A DNA stretch of 64,000 nucleotides, taken from positions 1,736,001 to 1,800,000 of the forward strand of contig CBDBBO010000001.1 of assembly GCA_965203135.1 (NCBI GenBank). The letters run 5' to 3'. Under the pieces are notes generated by a model. That model was not told the DNA's origin and ran no database searches. It saw only the letters and a list, made by a program, of their open reading frames with translations. This DNA comes from CATOSD01 sp965203135. GTDB lineage: Bacteria; Chloroflexota; Dehalococcoidia; Lucifugimonadales; CATOSD01. This document shows positions 1-7,814 of this stretch, piece by piece (within the stretch, counting starts at the first letter, position 1; every line of letters starts with the position of its first letter). The translations under genes and the position numbers were made by a program.

Positions 1-92
1 AGCGCGTCGTAGTAACCCGCCTTGGACTCGAAGTGGACGAAGAGCATGTCAGCATCCCCAAGATAAGAGATTCTCACGTTTCTCTTTCCCAT
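1..92 (-). CDS. Partial small protein, DUF2283-like N-terminus
   Basis: An open frame begins at an ATG at 92 and runs off the left edge, giving 30 residues that start MGKRNVRISYLGDADMLFVH. The pattern of a short beta strand, an acidic D-A-D turn and a second hydrophobic strand resembles the start of small DUF2283 proteins (typically R-x-x-Y-D-x-x-A-D-x-L-x-I). A GGGAG Shine-Dalgarno lies about 6 bases upstream of the ATG, which decides this start over the in-frame ATG at 47. It follows the 87-residue gene at 124-387 on the same strand, at the distal end of the ilv operon. Function is unknown, and only the N-terminus is visible. Confidence 0.5.
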   Translation of the reverse strand, partial: MGKRNVRISYLGDADMLFVHFESKAGYYDA

Positions 93-123
93 TCCACTCC
101 CTTCCCGGTGAACCACTCCTTAG

Positions 124-387
124 TCAATATAGAATCTTGAACAGAAAGGCGGAATCCAGACTTTGCCCAGAGCCTACCTTGTCCAGGCACTCTACTTGTG
201 CCCGCTCTCGAAACTTCTGAGTCTCAAGCACTTGGCCGACGTCGATAGCAGCATCGCCATATGTCAGTCCCAAAACGCAACGCACATTTCCTATACGGAA
301 ACAGATCCACGCTCTTCCCTCACGCCGAGACTTCTCAACTTGTTCGCACAGGTAGGTCCGAATCTGATATGCACTCCCTTGTGGCAT
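124..387 (-). CDS. Small 87-residue protein, possibly DUF7669-like
   Basis: This 87-residue protein is probably real because its AGGGG ribosome site overlaps the ilvC stop and its ATG lies 10 bases after that stop, which implies translational coupling. The layout of a helical N-terminus, a central R-x-G-x-V-x-x-x-L-G-L segment and a C-terminal hydrophobic strand resembles a small domain I recall beside restriction and methylase proteins (DUF7669-like). I could not verify this by search. It contains no membrane segment or enzyme motif I recognise. With the DUF2283-like gene after it, it forms a two-gene accessory tail on the ilvBNC operon. A role in branched-chain amino-acid synthesis is not implied. 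Confidence 0.55.
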   Translation of the reverse strand: MPQGSAYQIRTYLCEQVEKSRREGRAWICFRIGNVRCVLGLTYGDAAIDVGQVLETQKFRERAQVECLDKVGSGQSLDSAFLFKILY

Positions 388-397
388 TTCGTTGCCC

Positions 398-1396
398 CTA
401 GTCCGCGTCCTTGAGGAAGCTCATCATGCCGCGCAGGTCTTCGCCCACCTGCTCGATCTGGTGCTCGGCGTTCTCGCGGCGCAGCCGGTCGAAGCGCGGG
501 CGGCCCTCGTCGTTCTCGGCGATCCATTCGCGGGCGAAGCTGCCGTCCTGGATGCGGGCCAGCACCTCGCGCATGTTGTCCTTCACCCGCTCGTCCACCA
601 CCACTGGGCCGCGGGTGTAGTCGCCGTACTCGGCGGTGTCGCTGACCGAGTAGCGCATGTAGCCCATGCCGCCCTGGTAGAGCAGGTCCACGATGAGCTT
701 GAGTTCGTGCATGCACTCGAAGTAGGCGGACTCCGGCTGGTAGCCCGCCTCGACCAGCGTCTCGTACGCCGCTTTGACGAGCGCCGTGACGCCGCCGCAC
801 AGCACGGCTTGTTCGCCGAACAGGTCCGTCTCGGTCTCCTCTTTGAACGTGGTGTCGAGCACGCCCGCCCGCGTGCAGCCGATGCCGCGTGCGTAGGCCA
901 GGCTCAGGCCGTGGGCGTTTCCGGTAGCGTCCTGGTGTACGGCCAACAAGCCGGGCACGCCGGAGCCCCTGGTGAACACCTCTCTCATGCGGTGGCCCGG
1001 CGCCTTGGGCGCGACCATGGAGACGTCTATGCTGTCGGCGGGCTTGATGGTGTCGTAGTGGATGTTGAAGCCGTGGGCGAACATCAGCGTCTGCCCCGGC
1101 AGCAGGTGGGGCGCGACGGACTCGCGGTACACCTCGGCCTGCAGGTGGTCGGGGATCAGCATCATCACGATGTCGGAGTCGCGGGCCACGTCGGCGACAA
1201 GCCCCACCTCCAGGCCGTCCTCCTCCGCCTTGGCGATGCTGCGGCTGCCCTCGTACAGCCCCACCTTGACGCTGACGCCGCTGTCATCCAGGTTCAGCGC
1301 GTGGGCGTGACCCTGGCTGCCGTACCCGATTATGCCGACCGTCTTGCCGTCCAGCAGGGACATGTCGGCGTCGTTTTCGTAGTACATCTTTACCAT
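398..1396 (-). CDS. ilvC: Ketol-acid reductoisomerase
   Basis: This is the NADPH-dependent enzyme that isomerises and reduces 2-acetolactate (or 2-aceto-2-hydroxybutyrate) in valine, leucine and isoleucine synthesis. The 332-residue length is that of the class I enzyme. The N-terminal Rossmann motif GIIGYGSQGHAHALNL (residues 22-37) is clear, and the knotted C-terminal domain carries the Mg-binding segment KEETETDLFGEQ and later E-C-x-H-E-L-K. The ATG at 1396 has a GAAGGTG ribosome site 8 bases upstream; another in-frame ATG lies at 1387. It is the third gene of a T-box-controlled ilvBNC operon, and a 21-base palindromic repeat sits in the gap after ilvN. Confidence 0.97.
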   Translation of the reverse strand: MVKMYYENDADMSLLDGKTVGIIGYGSQGHAHALNLDDSGVSVKVGLYEGSRSIAKAEEDGLEVGLVADVARDSDIVMMLIPDHLQAEVYRESVAPHLLPGQTLMFAHGFNIHYDTIKPADSIDVSMVAPKAPGHRMREVFTRGSGVPGLLAVHQDATGNAHGLSLAYARGIGCTRAGVLDTTFKEETETDLFGEQAVLCGGVTALVKAAYETLVEAGYQPESAYFECMHELKLIVDLLYQGGMGYMRYSVSDTAEYGDYTRGPVVVDERVKDNMREVLARIQDGSFAREWIAENDEGRPRFDRLRRENAEHQIEQVGEDLRGMMSFLKDAD

Positions 1397-1419
1397 TGTT
1401 GTTTCACCTTCACCTCAAT

Positions 1420-1440
1420 CCTCTCCCATCGAGGGAGAGG
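1420..1440. repeat. Dispersed palindromic repeat, copy 1
   Basis: The inverted repeat CCTCTCCC-ATCGA-GGGAGAGG lies between ilvN and ilvC. Related palindromes, often followed by a downstream G/T/A-rich tail of the type AGGNTNGGGGTGA, recur between genes in this window. Confidence 0.7.
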
Positions 1441-1459
1441 AGGCCTTCTGGGAACTGCG

Positions 1460-2026
1460 TTACACACTACCCGTTTCCAGGGGCTTGCGTGCTCTTGCCT
1501 GGGCCCCGTTACGCTGCGCGGTCGGGACGCTCATGCCGCGAGCCAACGCGATCTTGCCGGTGCGCATCACCTCCAGGACGCCGAAGGCGCTTAGCAGGTG
1601 TTGCAGCGAGTCTATCTTGTCCTCGTCCCCGGTCACCTCGATTATGAGCGAGTCCGGCGCCAGGTCCACGATGTGCGCGCGGAAGATGTCCGCGATCTGC
1701 ATGATCTCCCCGCGCGTCTGGAAGTTGGAGCGCACCCGTATCAGGCCCAGCTCCCGCGTCACCGTGTTCTCGTCGGACATGTCGGTGACCTTGACGACGT
1801 CGATGAGCTTGTGCAGGTGCTTGGTGACCTGCTCCACCACGGCCTGGTCGCCCTCGACCACGAACGTCATGCGGGAGAGTTCGGGCAACTCGCTCTGCCC
1901 CACCGCCAGGCTGGAGATGTTGAAGCCGCGCCTCCGGAACATGCTCGACACGCGGTTGAGCACGCCCGGCCTGTCGTTGACCAGCGCGGTGATGGTGTGT
2001 CTGGACATGGAATCGGTCATCGTCAT
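1460..2026 (-). CDS. ilvN: Acetolactate synthase small (regulatory) subunit
   Basis: This 188-residue protein is the valine-sensing regulatory subunit of acetohydroxyacid synthase. An N-terminal ACT domain reads HTITALVNDRPGVLNRVSSM, followed by the conserved R-x-G-F-N-I-x-S-L motif. The C-terminal domain contains ELGLIRV and the GDEDKI segment, as in IlvN/IlvH. The ATG at 2026 overlaps the ilvB stop in an ATGA arrangement and has an AGAGGGTG ribosome site, which rejects longer in-frame extensions into ilvB. A third ATG at 2020 is possible. The overlap couples its translation to the catalytic subunit. Confidence 0.95.
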   Translation of the reverse strand: MTMTDSMSRHTITALVNDRPGVLNRVSSMFRRRGFNISSLAVGQSELPELSRMTFVVEGDQAVVEQVTKHLHKLIDVVKVTDMSDENTVTRELGLIRVRSNFQTRGEIMQIADIFRAHIVDLAPDSLIIEVTGDEDKIDSLQHLLSAFGVLEVMRTGKIALARGMSVPTAQRNGAQARARKPLETGSV

Positions 2027-3717
2027 CGGTTCACCCTCTGGAGCGTGGGCTCTTCCATAAGCTGCTCGACGGTGGTGCCCGCCGGAATCATCGGGTACAC
2101 GTTGTCTTCCTGCTCGACGACGAAGTCCACCACGGCGGGGCCGTCGTAGCTCATCGCCTCCTCGATGGCCGGTCTGACCTGGAGCTTGTCGGTCACTCTC
2201 AATCCCAGCATTCCGAATGCGTCGGCCAGCTTCACGAAATCCGGGTTGTGGGTGTACTTGGTGGCCACGTAGCTCTTCTCGTAGAAGAGTTGCTGCCACT
2301 GCCGCACCATTCCCAGGCAGTTGTTGTTCATGATGGCGAACTTCACGGGTATGCGGTTCTCCACCAGGGTGGCGAGTTCGGCCATCGTCATCTGGAAGCC
2401 GCCGTCGCCCGCGACGGACCACACCACCTTGTCGGGGCGGCCCACCTGCGCGCCCATCGCGCCGGGCACCTCGTAGCCCATCGCGCCGGAGCCGCAGGAC
2501 GAGATGAGCGAGCTGCGGTGCTTGAACGGGTAGTGCTGCGCTGCCCACATCTGGTGCTGGCCCACGCCGGTCACTATCAGCGCCTCGCCGTCCGTGGCCT
2601 CGGCGATCTGCTGGATGATGTAGCGGATCTGCAGCGCCTGGGCGTCGTTGGGGTCCACCAGCGGATGCTCGCGCTTGAGCTGGTCGATGCGGCCCAGCCA
2701 GTCTAGGTGCGAGCCCTGCTCGACCTGGCGGGTCAGCGCCGCCAGCGTCAGCCGCAGGTCGCCCACAATCGGCAGGTCGGCGGGCACGTTCTTGCCTATC
2801 TCCGACGGGTCGATGTCCACGTGTATCTTCTTGGAGTTGAGCGCGAACAGCGCGGGGTTGCCCGTGATGCGGTCGTCGAAACGCATGCCCAGCGCTATCA
2901 GCAGGTCGGCCTCTTCGATGGCGAGGCTCGCGTAGGCCATGCCGTGCATCCCCGGCCAGCCGGAGTAGAGCACGTGGCTGGTGGGGAAGCAGCTCACGCC
3001 CATGAGCGTGGTGATGACGGGTATCTGCGTCTTCTCGGCGAACTCGCGCAGCTCATCGTAGGCGTGCGACAGGATCACGCCGTGTCCGGCGATAATGACG
3101 GGACGCTTCGCCTCCTTGATGAGCTTCGCGGCCCTTCTTACCTGCCCGGAGTGGGGGGCCAGATTGGGCTTGTAGCTCTCCATTTCGGGCGTGTCGGGGT
3201 AGACGAACTCGCCCTCCTCCGTGAACACGTCCTTGGGTATGTCGACGAGCACAGGCCCCGGCCTGCCGGTGGAGGCGATGTAGAAGGCCTCGCGAATCAC
3301 CGACGGTATCTCTTCCGCGGTCATCACCAGGTAGTTGTGCTTGGTGATGGGCAGGGTTATGCCGGTGATGTCGGTTTCCTGGAAGGCGTCGCTGCCGATA
3401 GCCGCGCGCCCCACCTGTCCGGTGATGGCGACCATCGGGATCGAGTCCATCTGCGCGGTGGCGATGCCGGTCACCAGGTTGGTTGCGCCGGGGCCGGACG
3501 TGGCCCAGCACACGCCGGGGCGTCCGGTGGCGCGGGCGTATCCGTCGGCGGCGTGCGCGGCGCCCTGCTCGTGGCGCACCAGGATGTGGCGCAGGCCCGG
3601 AAACTCGGGCAGCGTCTGGTATAGGGGAAGGATGGCTCCGCCCGGGAGGCCGAAGATCGTGTCCACGCCCTCTCGCAGCAGGCTTTCGCAAACCATCTGT
3701 CCGCCATTCATCTTCAT
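2023..3717 (-). CDS. ilvB: Acetolactate synthase large (catalytic) subunit
   Basis: This is the thiamine-diphosphate and FAD enzyme that condenses two pyruvates, or pyruvate and 2-oxobutyrate, in the first shared step of branched-chain amino-acid synthesis. The 564 residues begin MKMNGGQMVCESLLREGVDT, followed by the glycine-rich FGLPGGAILP segment. The ThDP-activating glutamate lies in LVRHEQGAAHAADGYAR, and the ThDP/Mg motif GDGGFQM with the downstream N-N-N-C-L-G-M-V-R-Q is present. The ATG at 3717 is preceded by GGAGG with 11-base spacing. A longer frame would start inside the T-box terminator and is rejected. The gene is first in the operon and lies directly after the T-box leader. Confidence 0.96.
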   Translation of the reverse strand: MKMNGGQMVCESLLREGVDTIFGLPGGAILPLYQTLPEFPGLRHILVRHEQGAAHAADGYARATGRPGVCWATSGPGATNLVTGIATAQMDSIPMVAITGQVGRAAIGSDAFQETDITGITLPITKHNYLVMTAEEIPSVIREAFYIASTGRPGPVLVDIPKDVFTEEGEFVYPDTPEMESYKPNLAPHSGQVRRAAKLIKEAKRPVIIAGHGVILSHAYDELREFAEKTQIPVITTLMGVSCFPTSHVLYSGWPGMHGMAYASLAIEEADLLIALGMRFDDRITGNPALFALNSKKIHVDIDPSEIGKNVPADLPIVGDLRLTLAALTRQVEQGSHLDWLGRIDQLKREHPLVDPNDAQALQIRYIIQQIAEATDGEALIVTGVGQHQMWAAQHYPFKHRSSLISSCGSGAMGYEVPGAMGAQVGRPDKVVWSVAGDGGFQMTMAELATLVENRIPVKFAIMNNNCLGMVRQWQQLFYEKSYVATKYTHNPDFVKLADAFGMLGLRVTDKLQVRPAIEEAMSYDGPAVVDFVVEQEDNVYPMIPAGTTVEQLMEEPTLQRVNR

Positions 3718-3767
3718 TATGTAGCTAACCTCCGTGGGCTTCGAGGGTGGCGCTTGGAGTCGTATAC

Positions 3768-3798
3768 AAAAAAACCCGCCCCTGCGCAAAGGGACGGG
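3768..3798 (-). terminator. T-box intrinsic terminator
   Basis: On the minus strand CCCGTCCCT and AGGGGCGGG form a GC-rich hairpin (3798-3775) around TTGCGC, followed directly by seven T residues. It overlaps the 3' side of the T-box antiterminator region, so the two structures are mutually exclusive. Confidence 0.9.
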
Positions 3799-4120
3799 AT
3801 TGCTAATCTCGTGGTACCACCCAATTTACCCCGGCGGGCGCTACCTGACAGGCGCGCTACGCGGGGCCACTTGTGGGCTGTATAACGGCGGCCAACCGCC
3901 CGACCCTAAGCGGAGAGGAGGGGCTAAATTACCAAGCGCGCAGAGCGCGTGATATGAACGCTAGAGCTCTGCAACGTCTGGACTCCTCTGTGCTTCAGGC
4001 CGGGTGCTCCGGGGCGAGTTCTCGAAGGTCCTGGCGCCGGCTCACACCACCGCCGGCTCTCTGGGGCCGGTATCTCCGGTACTACTCCCCTTCGACGCAT
4101 CTGACTGTATTTCAGTTAGG
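3768..4120 (-). promoter_or_regulatory. T-box riboswitch leader of ilvBNC, probable Leu (CUC) specifier
   Basis: The transcript contains the invariant T-box core AATTGGGTGGTACCACG (minus strand, around 3809-3826) just before a rho-independent terminator. Its UGGU bulge would pair with the ACCA end of an uncharged tRNA carrying discriminator A, as in tRNA-Leu. Stem I shows the distal hairpin CCGGC...GCCGG (about 4035-4055) with the preceding AGAGAG element and an AGTA box near 4085. A candidate specifier codon CUC (Leu) reads in the context GAACTCGCC at 4018-4016. Uncharged tRNA would stabilise the antiterminator and allow ilvB transcription. The class is certain; the specifier is inferred by eye without folding. 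Confidence 0.93.
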
Positions 4121-4126
4121 AGTAGG

Positions 4127-4155
4127 ATGGTAACAAACAGGGCAGTTGTTGTCAA
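4127..4155 (-). promoter_or_regulatory. Sigma-70-type promoter of the ilv T-box operon
   Basis: A perfect -35 TTGACA (4155-4150) is followed by a 17-base spacer and TACCAT (4132-4127). The predicted start near 4120 matches the 5' end of the T-box leader. The 4156-4443 stretch between this promoter and the divergent MFS gene holds no gene or structure I recognise. Confidence 0.8.
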
Positions 4156-4443
4156 ATTGCGCGGCCCGGCGCCGACAGTCCGGGGGAAGCTGCGAGTGGG
4201 TGTCCGGCTTGGCCCGCATCGCCGCCGAAACTGGTGCAAGATAGTATCGCTTTTGGACAAGATTCGGTCTAGAATAGTGGCCCATCGTTTTCGACTCGCA
4301 TTCAGAGTCCCGGACCTAAGCTAGGAGTTGCCTCCAAAGCGTCCCTTCAGGGGACGGCCGTACTCGAACCGCCGCCTTCCGCGGCGTCCGTCTTCAGTTT
4401 CGGTTTCTGCCTTGGCCGCCTCCCGGCGGCCCCGACAGCCCGG

Positions 4444-5931
4444 TTGCAGGTAGAAGTGACAGGCCCAACTCAAGAACTCCAGGACTCCGGCTCCCCCACC
4501 CGGCTCGCCGCTTCCCATGCGCCGTCCGAGACCGCGTCCGCGCCCGGGCCAGTGACCGGCGCCCCGGCCGCCGCGCCGCCGGAAGTCCCGGCCACCCGTC
4601 GGCCGGCGCGAGGTGTAGGCTCCACGCTGCGCTCCATCCGGGACTCCGGCTCCCGCATCCCGCGGCCGCACATGCCCCGGCCGCACGTGCCGCGCATCCG
4701 GCCGTCCAGCATTCGCGCGCGGGTGCACACCTTCGAGTCGTTCAAGTACCGCAACTACCGGCTCATGTGGGGAGCCACCGCCTTCTCCAGCGGCGCCTTC
4801 TGGTTGCAGCAGGTCATCATCGGTTGGATCGCCTACGAACTCACGAGGTCGCCGTTCCTCACCACCGTCGCCATGGGCCTGGACGCGCTGCCGATTCTCA
4901 TTGTCGGCCCGTTGGGAGGACTGCTCGCGGACTCATGGGACAGGCGAAAGCTGCTGGCGGGTATGCTGGCCTACCAGTGCGCGGCCACGGCAGTGTTCGG
5001 TGTGGTGGTCATGTTGGGGATGCTGGAGACGTGGCACATATTCGCCTACATTCTGGCCATGGGGCTCGCCTTCGTCATCCTGGACCCGACGCGCATGACT
5101 ATCATAGCGAGCTCGGTGCCCGCCAACAGCATTGTGAACGCCTTTGCCCTGAACTCGCTCGGGTTCAGCGTCATGCGGCTGGCCGCGCCGGCGGTGGGCG
5201 GTGGCGTGCTGGCGCTGTGGGGCGCATGGCCGGCGCTGATGCTGGAGGCTACGTTACATCTCGTCGCCGTCGGGTTCGCCCTGGGGCTCAGGCTCCCCGT
5301 CGTGGAGCAGGTGCCGCTGCGCTTCCGCTCCGGGTTCGCGCGCATCGCCGAGGGCGCGCGCTACGTCAAGGGCGAGCCGGTGATCCTGGGCATATGCCTG
5401 ATGGGCGTGCTCATGCCGCTCCTGGGGTTCACGTTCGTCAACGGACTGATGCCCGTCTACGCGGCGGAGGTGTTCTTCGTGGACTCGGTGGGCCTGGGTC
5501 TGCTGATGGCGTCTATTGGGGCGGGCTCGACGCTTGGGACTCTGGTGCTGGCGTCTTTCACGACCATAGGCAGCCGGGGGCGGCTTCTGGTGCTGGCGGT
5601 GTTCCTGACCGGCGTCACGATGATGTTATTTTCTCGGACGCCGACCATGCACACGGCCATACCGCTGTTGATGCTGGTGAGCGCGTTCACGATGCTGTTC
5701 TTCTCTACCGCGAGCGCCACCATCCAGAGCCTGGCGCCGGAGAAGTTCCGTGGCAGGGTGGCGTCGATCTACGCGCTCACGTTCGGGACGCTGCCCGTGG
5801 GCAGCCTGCTTGCGGGGGCGCTGGCGCAGCAACTGGGCGCGCCGATGGCAACGCTGGTGGCGGGGGCGTTCATGCTGGCGGCGCTGCTGGTGCTGGGGGT
5901 GCTGTTCCGGTCGCTGTGGCGGCTGCGGTAG
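4444..5931 (+). CDS. MFS transporter (EntS/MFS_3-like exporter)
   Basis: This 495-residue integral membrane protein looks like a major facilitator exporter of the EntS-like MFS_3 group. About 12 hydrophobic helices run from residue ~108 to the end. The loop between helices 2 and 3 has the MFS motif G-x-L-A-D-x-x-D-R-R (GGLLADSWDRRK). A long Pro/Arg-rich, probably disordered cytoplasmic tail of about 95 residues precedes FESFKYRNYRLMWGA, the usual N-terminal signature of this family. The TTG start at 4444 is uncertain because most of the tail is low complexity; the in-frame ATG at 4672 is an alternative. The substrate cannot be told from sequence. It diverges from ilvB and converges on the nuo operon. 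Confidence 0.85.
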   Translation: MQVEVTGPTQELQDSGSPTRLAASHAPSETASAPGPVTGAPAAAPPEVPATRRPARGVGSTLRSIRDSGSRIPRPHMPRPHVPRIRPSSIRARVHTFESFKYRNYRLMWGATAFSSGAFWLQQVIIGWIAYELTRSPFLTTVAMGLDALPILIVGPLGGLLADSWDRRKLLAGMLAYQCAATAVFGVVVMLGMLETWHIFAYILAMGLAFVILDPTRMTIIASSVPANSIVNAFALNSLGFSVMRLAAPAVGGGVLALWGAWPALMLEATLHLVAVGFALGLRLPVVEQVPLRFRSGFARIAEGARYVKGEPVILGICLMGVLMPLLGFTFVNGLMPVYAAEVFFVDSVGLGLLMASIGAGSTLGTLVLASFTTIGSRGRLLVLAVFLTGVTMMLFSRTPTMHTAIPLLMLVSAFTMLFFSTASATIQSLAPEKFRGRVASIYALTFGTLPVGSLLAGALAQQLGAPMATLVAGAFMLAALLVLGVLFRSLWRLR

Positions 5932-5949
5932 GTAGGCTACACTAGTCGC

Positions 5950-6144
5950 TCACAGCTTGCGCAGTATCTCGTCCGCTACGTGCTCGCGGCCCTGGGGCAC
6001 CAGCACGCGGAAGGGCACGCGCTCGCCCCAGGTGGTGATGTCGCCCTCCGGCAGGATCTTGGTGGGCAGGCCCTCACCCTCGAGGGCGTCCTTCCACATC
6101 TCCGCCATCATCAGGTTCGGCACCCGCTTGTACTCGATCCACAC
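5950..6144 (-). CDS. DUF2007-like small signal-transducing protein
   Basis: This 64-residue protein reads as a single alpha/beta domain. It has an N-terminal strand, a helix with E-G-x-G-L-P-T-K, and a C-terminal FRVLVPQGREHVADEIL segment. That pattern is typical of DUF2007 'putative prokaryotic signal transducing' proteins, in which the VP-x-x-x-x-x-A-x-x-I-L tail is the most conserved part. A GTG start at 6144 has an AGGAG seven bases upstream. It is the last gene of the nuo operon, 10 bases after nuoK, in the place where nuoL would usually follow. Its function is unknown. Confidence 0.7.
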   Translation of the reverse strand: MWIEYKRVPNLMMAEMWKDALEGEGLPTKILPEGDITTWGERVPFRVLVPQGREHVADEILRKL

Positions 6145-6154
6145 GTGCGCGCTC

Positions 6155-6508
6155 CTACTTCCTCAACAGGTTGGCGTCGGTCACGAACACGCTCTGCCTG
6201 CTGCGATAGATCGCGATCACTATCGCCAGGCCAAGCGCGACCTCCGCCGCTGCCACGGTGATGATGAAGATAGCGAACACCTGCCCCGTGAGCAGGAACT
6301 GCACCACCTGGTCCGCAGCCTGCGAGGGGTCGTCCGAGAGGCCCGCGGGCGTCACGTAGCGCGACAGCGCCACTGCGGTAATGTTCACCGCGTTAAACAT
6401 CAGCTCCAAGCACATCAGCACCGTTATGGCGCTGCGCTTGGTGAGCACGCCGTACAGGCCGATGGCGAAGATGATGGCCGCGACCGCGAGAATCGATTCG
6501 AGACTCAA
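6155..6508 (-). CDS. nuoK: NADH-quinone oxidoreductase subunit K
   Basis: This 117-residue protein has three transmembrane helices and is the antiporter-like (MrpC-related) subunit K of complex I. The helix-2 glutamate lies in VLMCLELMFNAVNI and the helix-3 glutamate in AAAEVALGLAI; both are the conserved proton-path residues. The insert between helices 2 and 3 is longer than in E. coli. The TTG start at 6508 follows an AAGG element and sits 3 bases after a 25-codon membrane-peptide frame. No nuoL, nuoM or nuoN follows in the window, so the remaining antiporter subunits must be encoded elsewhere if the complex is complete. Confidence 0.93.
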   Translation of the reverse strand: MSLESILAVAAIIFAIGLYGVLTKRSAITVLMCLELMFNAVNITAVALSRYVTPAGLSDDPSQAADQVVQFLLTGQVFAIFIITVAAAEVALGLAIVIAIYRSRQSVFVTDANLLRK

Positions 6509-6511
6509 GCC

Positions 6512-6589
6512 TTATCTCTTTCTGCGTATGAGTATGAACAGCCCGGCGCCGATTGCAATCCCAAGCACCAGGTAGGCTACCACTTCCAA
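6512..6589 (-). CDS. Putative 25-residue single-helix membrane peptide within the nuo operon
   Basis: Between the nuoJ stop and the nuoK start there is a frame TTG(6589)-TAA(6512) encoding a 25-residue peptide. It has one hydrophobic helix, VVAYLVLGIAIGAGLFILI, and a positively charged RRKR end. It starts 10 bases after the nuoJ stop and ends 3 bases before nuoK, so it fills the otherwise unexplained 91-base gap almost completely. The basic C-terminus predicts an N-out, C-in orientation. Evidence for expression is only positional; it may be a supernumerary complex I subunit or chance. Confidence 0.4.
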   Translation of the reverse strand: MEVVAYLVLGIAIGAGLFILIRRKR

Positions 6590-6599
6590 ACGAGAGTCC

Positions 6600-7145
6600 T
6601 CATCTCTCACGCACCAGCGCCAGCGCGCCGATGATGGCCGCCAGCAGCAGCACGCCCGCTATCTCGAACGCCAGCACGAAGTCGCGTATCAGCAGGCGCG
6701 CTATCCACGGAATGGTGTTCGAGAACACCTCCGATGCCTTCGCCGAGGCGTCCGCGCCGAGCTCGGCAGCCTCCAGCAGGTTCCAGTCCGTCGACACCGC
6801 GACGAAGATGGCCGCCGCCGCGAACAGCGCCGACACCACCGCCGCCGGGATGCGCAGCCTGTTCGAGGGGCTGCCCTCCTCCACGTCCCGCGTCATCAGG
6901 ATCGCGAAGAGTATCAGCACCGAGATCGCGCCCACGTAGATGAGCACCTGTATGACGGCCAGGAACTCGGCGCGCATAAGCACGAACATTCCCGCCACGC
7001 CAACGAACGACACTATCAGGAACAGCGCGGCCCTGAACACGTCCCTCAGGTGCACCACCGCGAGCGCCGCGACGATGGTCGAGACGGCAATCGTCCAGAA
7101 CACGATGTCGACGATGAGCGTGGACTCCACGCCGCCGGGCGTCAT
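6600..7145 (-). CDS. nuoJ: NADH-quinone oxidoreductase subunit J
   Basis: This 181-residue membrane subunit of complex I has five hydrophobic helices. It carries the characteristic LFLIVSFVGVAGMFVLMRAEFLA and IQVLIYVGAISVLILFAIML region, in which the Y-x-G-A-I-x-V-L-x-L-F motif forms the pi-bulge helix. The ATG at 7145 overlaps the nuoI stop in an ATGA arrangement, so a four-codon GTG extension is unnecessary. The insert between helices 4 and 5 is alanine-rich. It lies in the standard H-I-J-K gene order. Confidence 0.93.
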   Translation of the reverse strand: MTPGGVESTLIVDIVFWTIAVSTIVAALAVVHLRDVFRAALFLIVSFVGVAGMFVLMRAEFLAVIQVLIYVGAISVLILFAILMTRDVEEGSPSNRLRIPAAVVSALFAAAAIFVAVSTDWNLLEAAELGADASAKASEVFSNTIPWIARLLIRDFVLAFEIAGVLLLAAIIGALALVRER

Positions 7146-7813
7146 CGCTTGGCCCACCTCTCTTCCAGGTCGTGCTCGGTGGGCTGCTCGTGCCGGCCCA
7201 CCTCGCGCCAGGAGGCGTCCTCACCCTCCAGCGGGCGGTACTGCCTGCCCTCCAGTTGGGGGCGGAACCAGGTGCTTGGGTGCTTGGGGGCCTGCTTCAG
7301 CCGCTCGACGTCGATGATGAGGTCGTCGCGGCGGTACTGCCCCTCCTCGAATCCGCTGCCCATGTGCAGCGCGTCGTAGGGGCAGGCCTCCACGCACAGG
7401 CCGCAGAACATGCAGCGGCCTATGTCGATGTCGAAGACGTCTATGGAGTAGTTCTCGCCCTCCTGCATCGCGTCGCCGCTGGGACTGGTGACTATGCGGA
7501 TGATGCCGAGCGGGCAGTACTTGGCGCAGCTCGCGCAGCCGGTGCAGCGCTGCTCGTACCAGCTGAACTCCTCGCCCCTGAATCGCGAGTGCTGCGGCAG
7601 CCTGTCGGGCACGGACTCCAGCCCCACCAGCGCGCGTGCCGCACGCACCGGCTGCGTGAGCGCGAAGGCGAGCACGTTGGTGCCCTCCCGCTTGGCGAGT
7701 CCGGGCAGCCCGATGCGCCTGTCGGGGTACTGGTGCAGCGTGAACCGTCGGCTGGGCAGCACCAGGTTCTTCATCGTGACGCCGAGGCCCTTGACCATTC
7801 CCAGTCCGTACAT
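7142..7813 (-). CDS. nuoI: NADH-quinone oxidoreductase subunit I (8Fe ferredoxin)
   Basis: This peripheral-arm subunit carries clusters N6a and N6b on the path to quinone. Two ferredoxin motifs are explicit: CTGCASCAKYCP near residue 90 and CMFCGLCVEACP near residue 135. At 223 residues it is longer than the usual ~160-180. The extra sequence is a C-terminal charged tail (HEQPTEHDLEERW) and an N-terminal amphipathic segment likely to lie on the membrane. The start at 7813 lies just after the nuoH stop, and the end overlaps nuoJ by 4 bases. Confidence 0.95.
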   Translation of the reverse strand: MYGLGMVKGLGVTMKNLVLPSRRFTLHQYPDRRIGLPGLAKREGTNVLAFALTQPVRAARALVGLESVPDRLPQHSRFRGEEFSWYEQRCTGCASCAKYCPLGIIRIVTSPSGDAMQEGENYSIDVFDIDIGRCMFCGLCVEACPYDALHMGSGFEEGQYRRDDLIIDVERLKQAPKHPSTWFRPQLEGRQYRPLEGEDASWREVGRHEQPTEHDLEERWAKR

Positions 7814-7814
7814 G

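Noticed and set aside
392..1594. Long plus-strand frame of 400 codons opposite ilvC
   Set aside because: It is the antisense shadow of ilvC and ilvN in high-GC DNA; it has no ribosome site and no recognisable motif.
1460..2548. ilvN with a 173-codon N-terminal extension
   Set aside because: The extension overlaps ilvB out of frame; the ATG at 2026 has a ribosome site and an ATGA overlap with ilvB.
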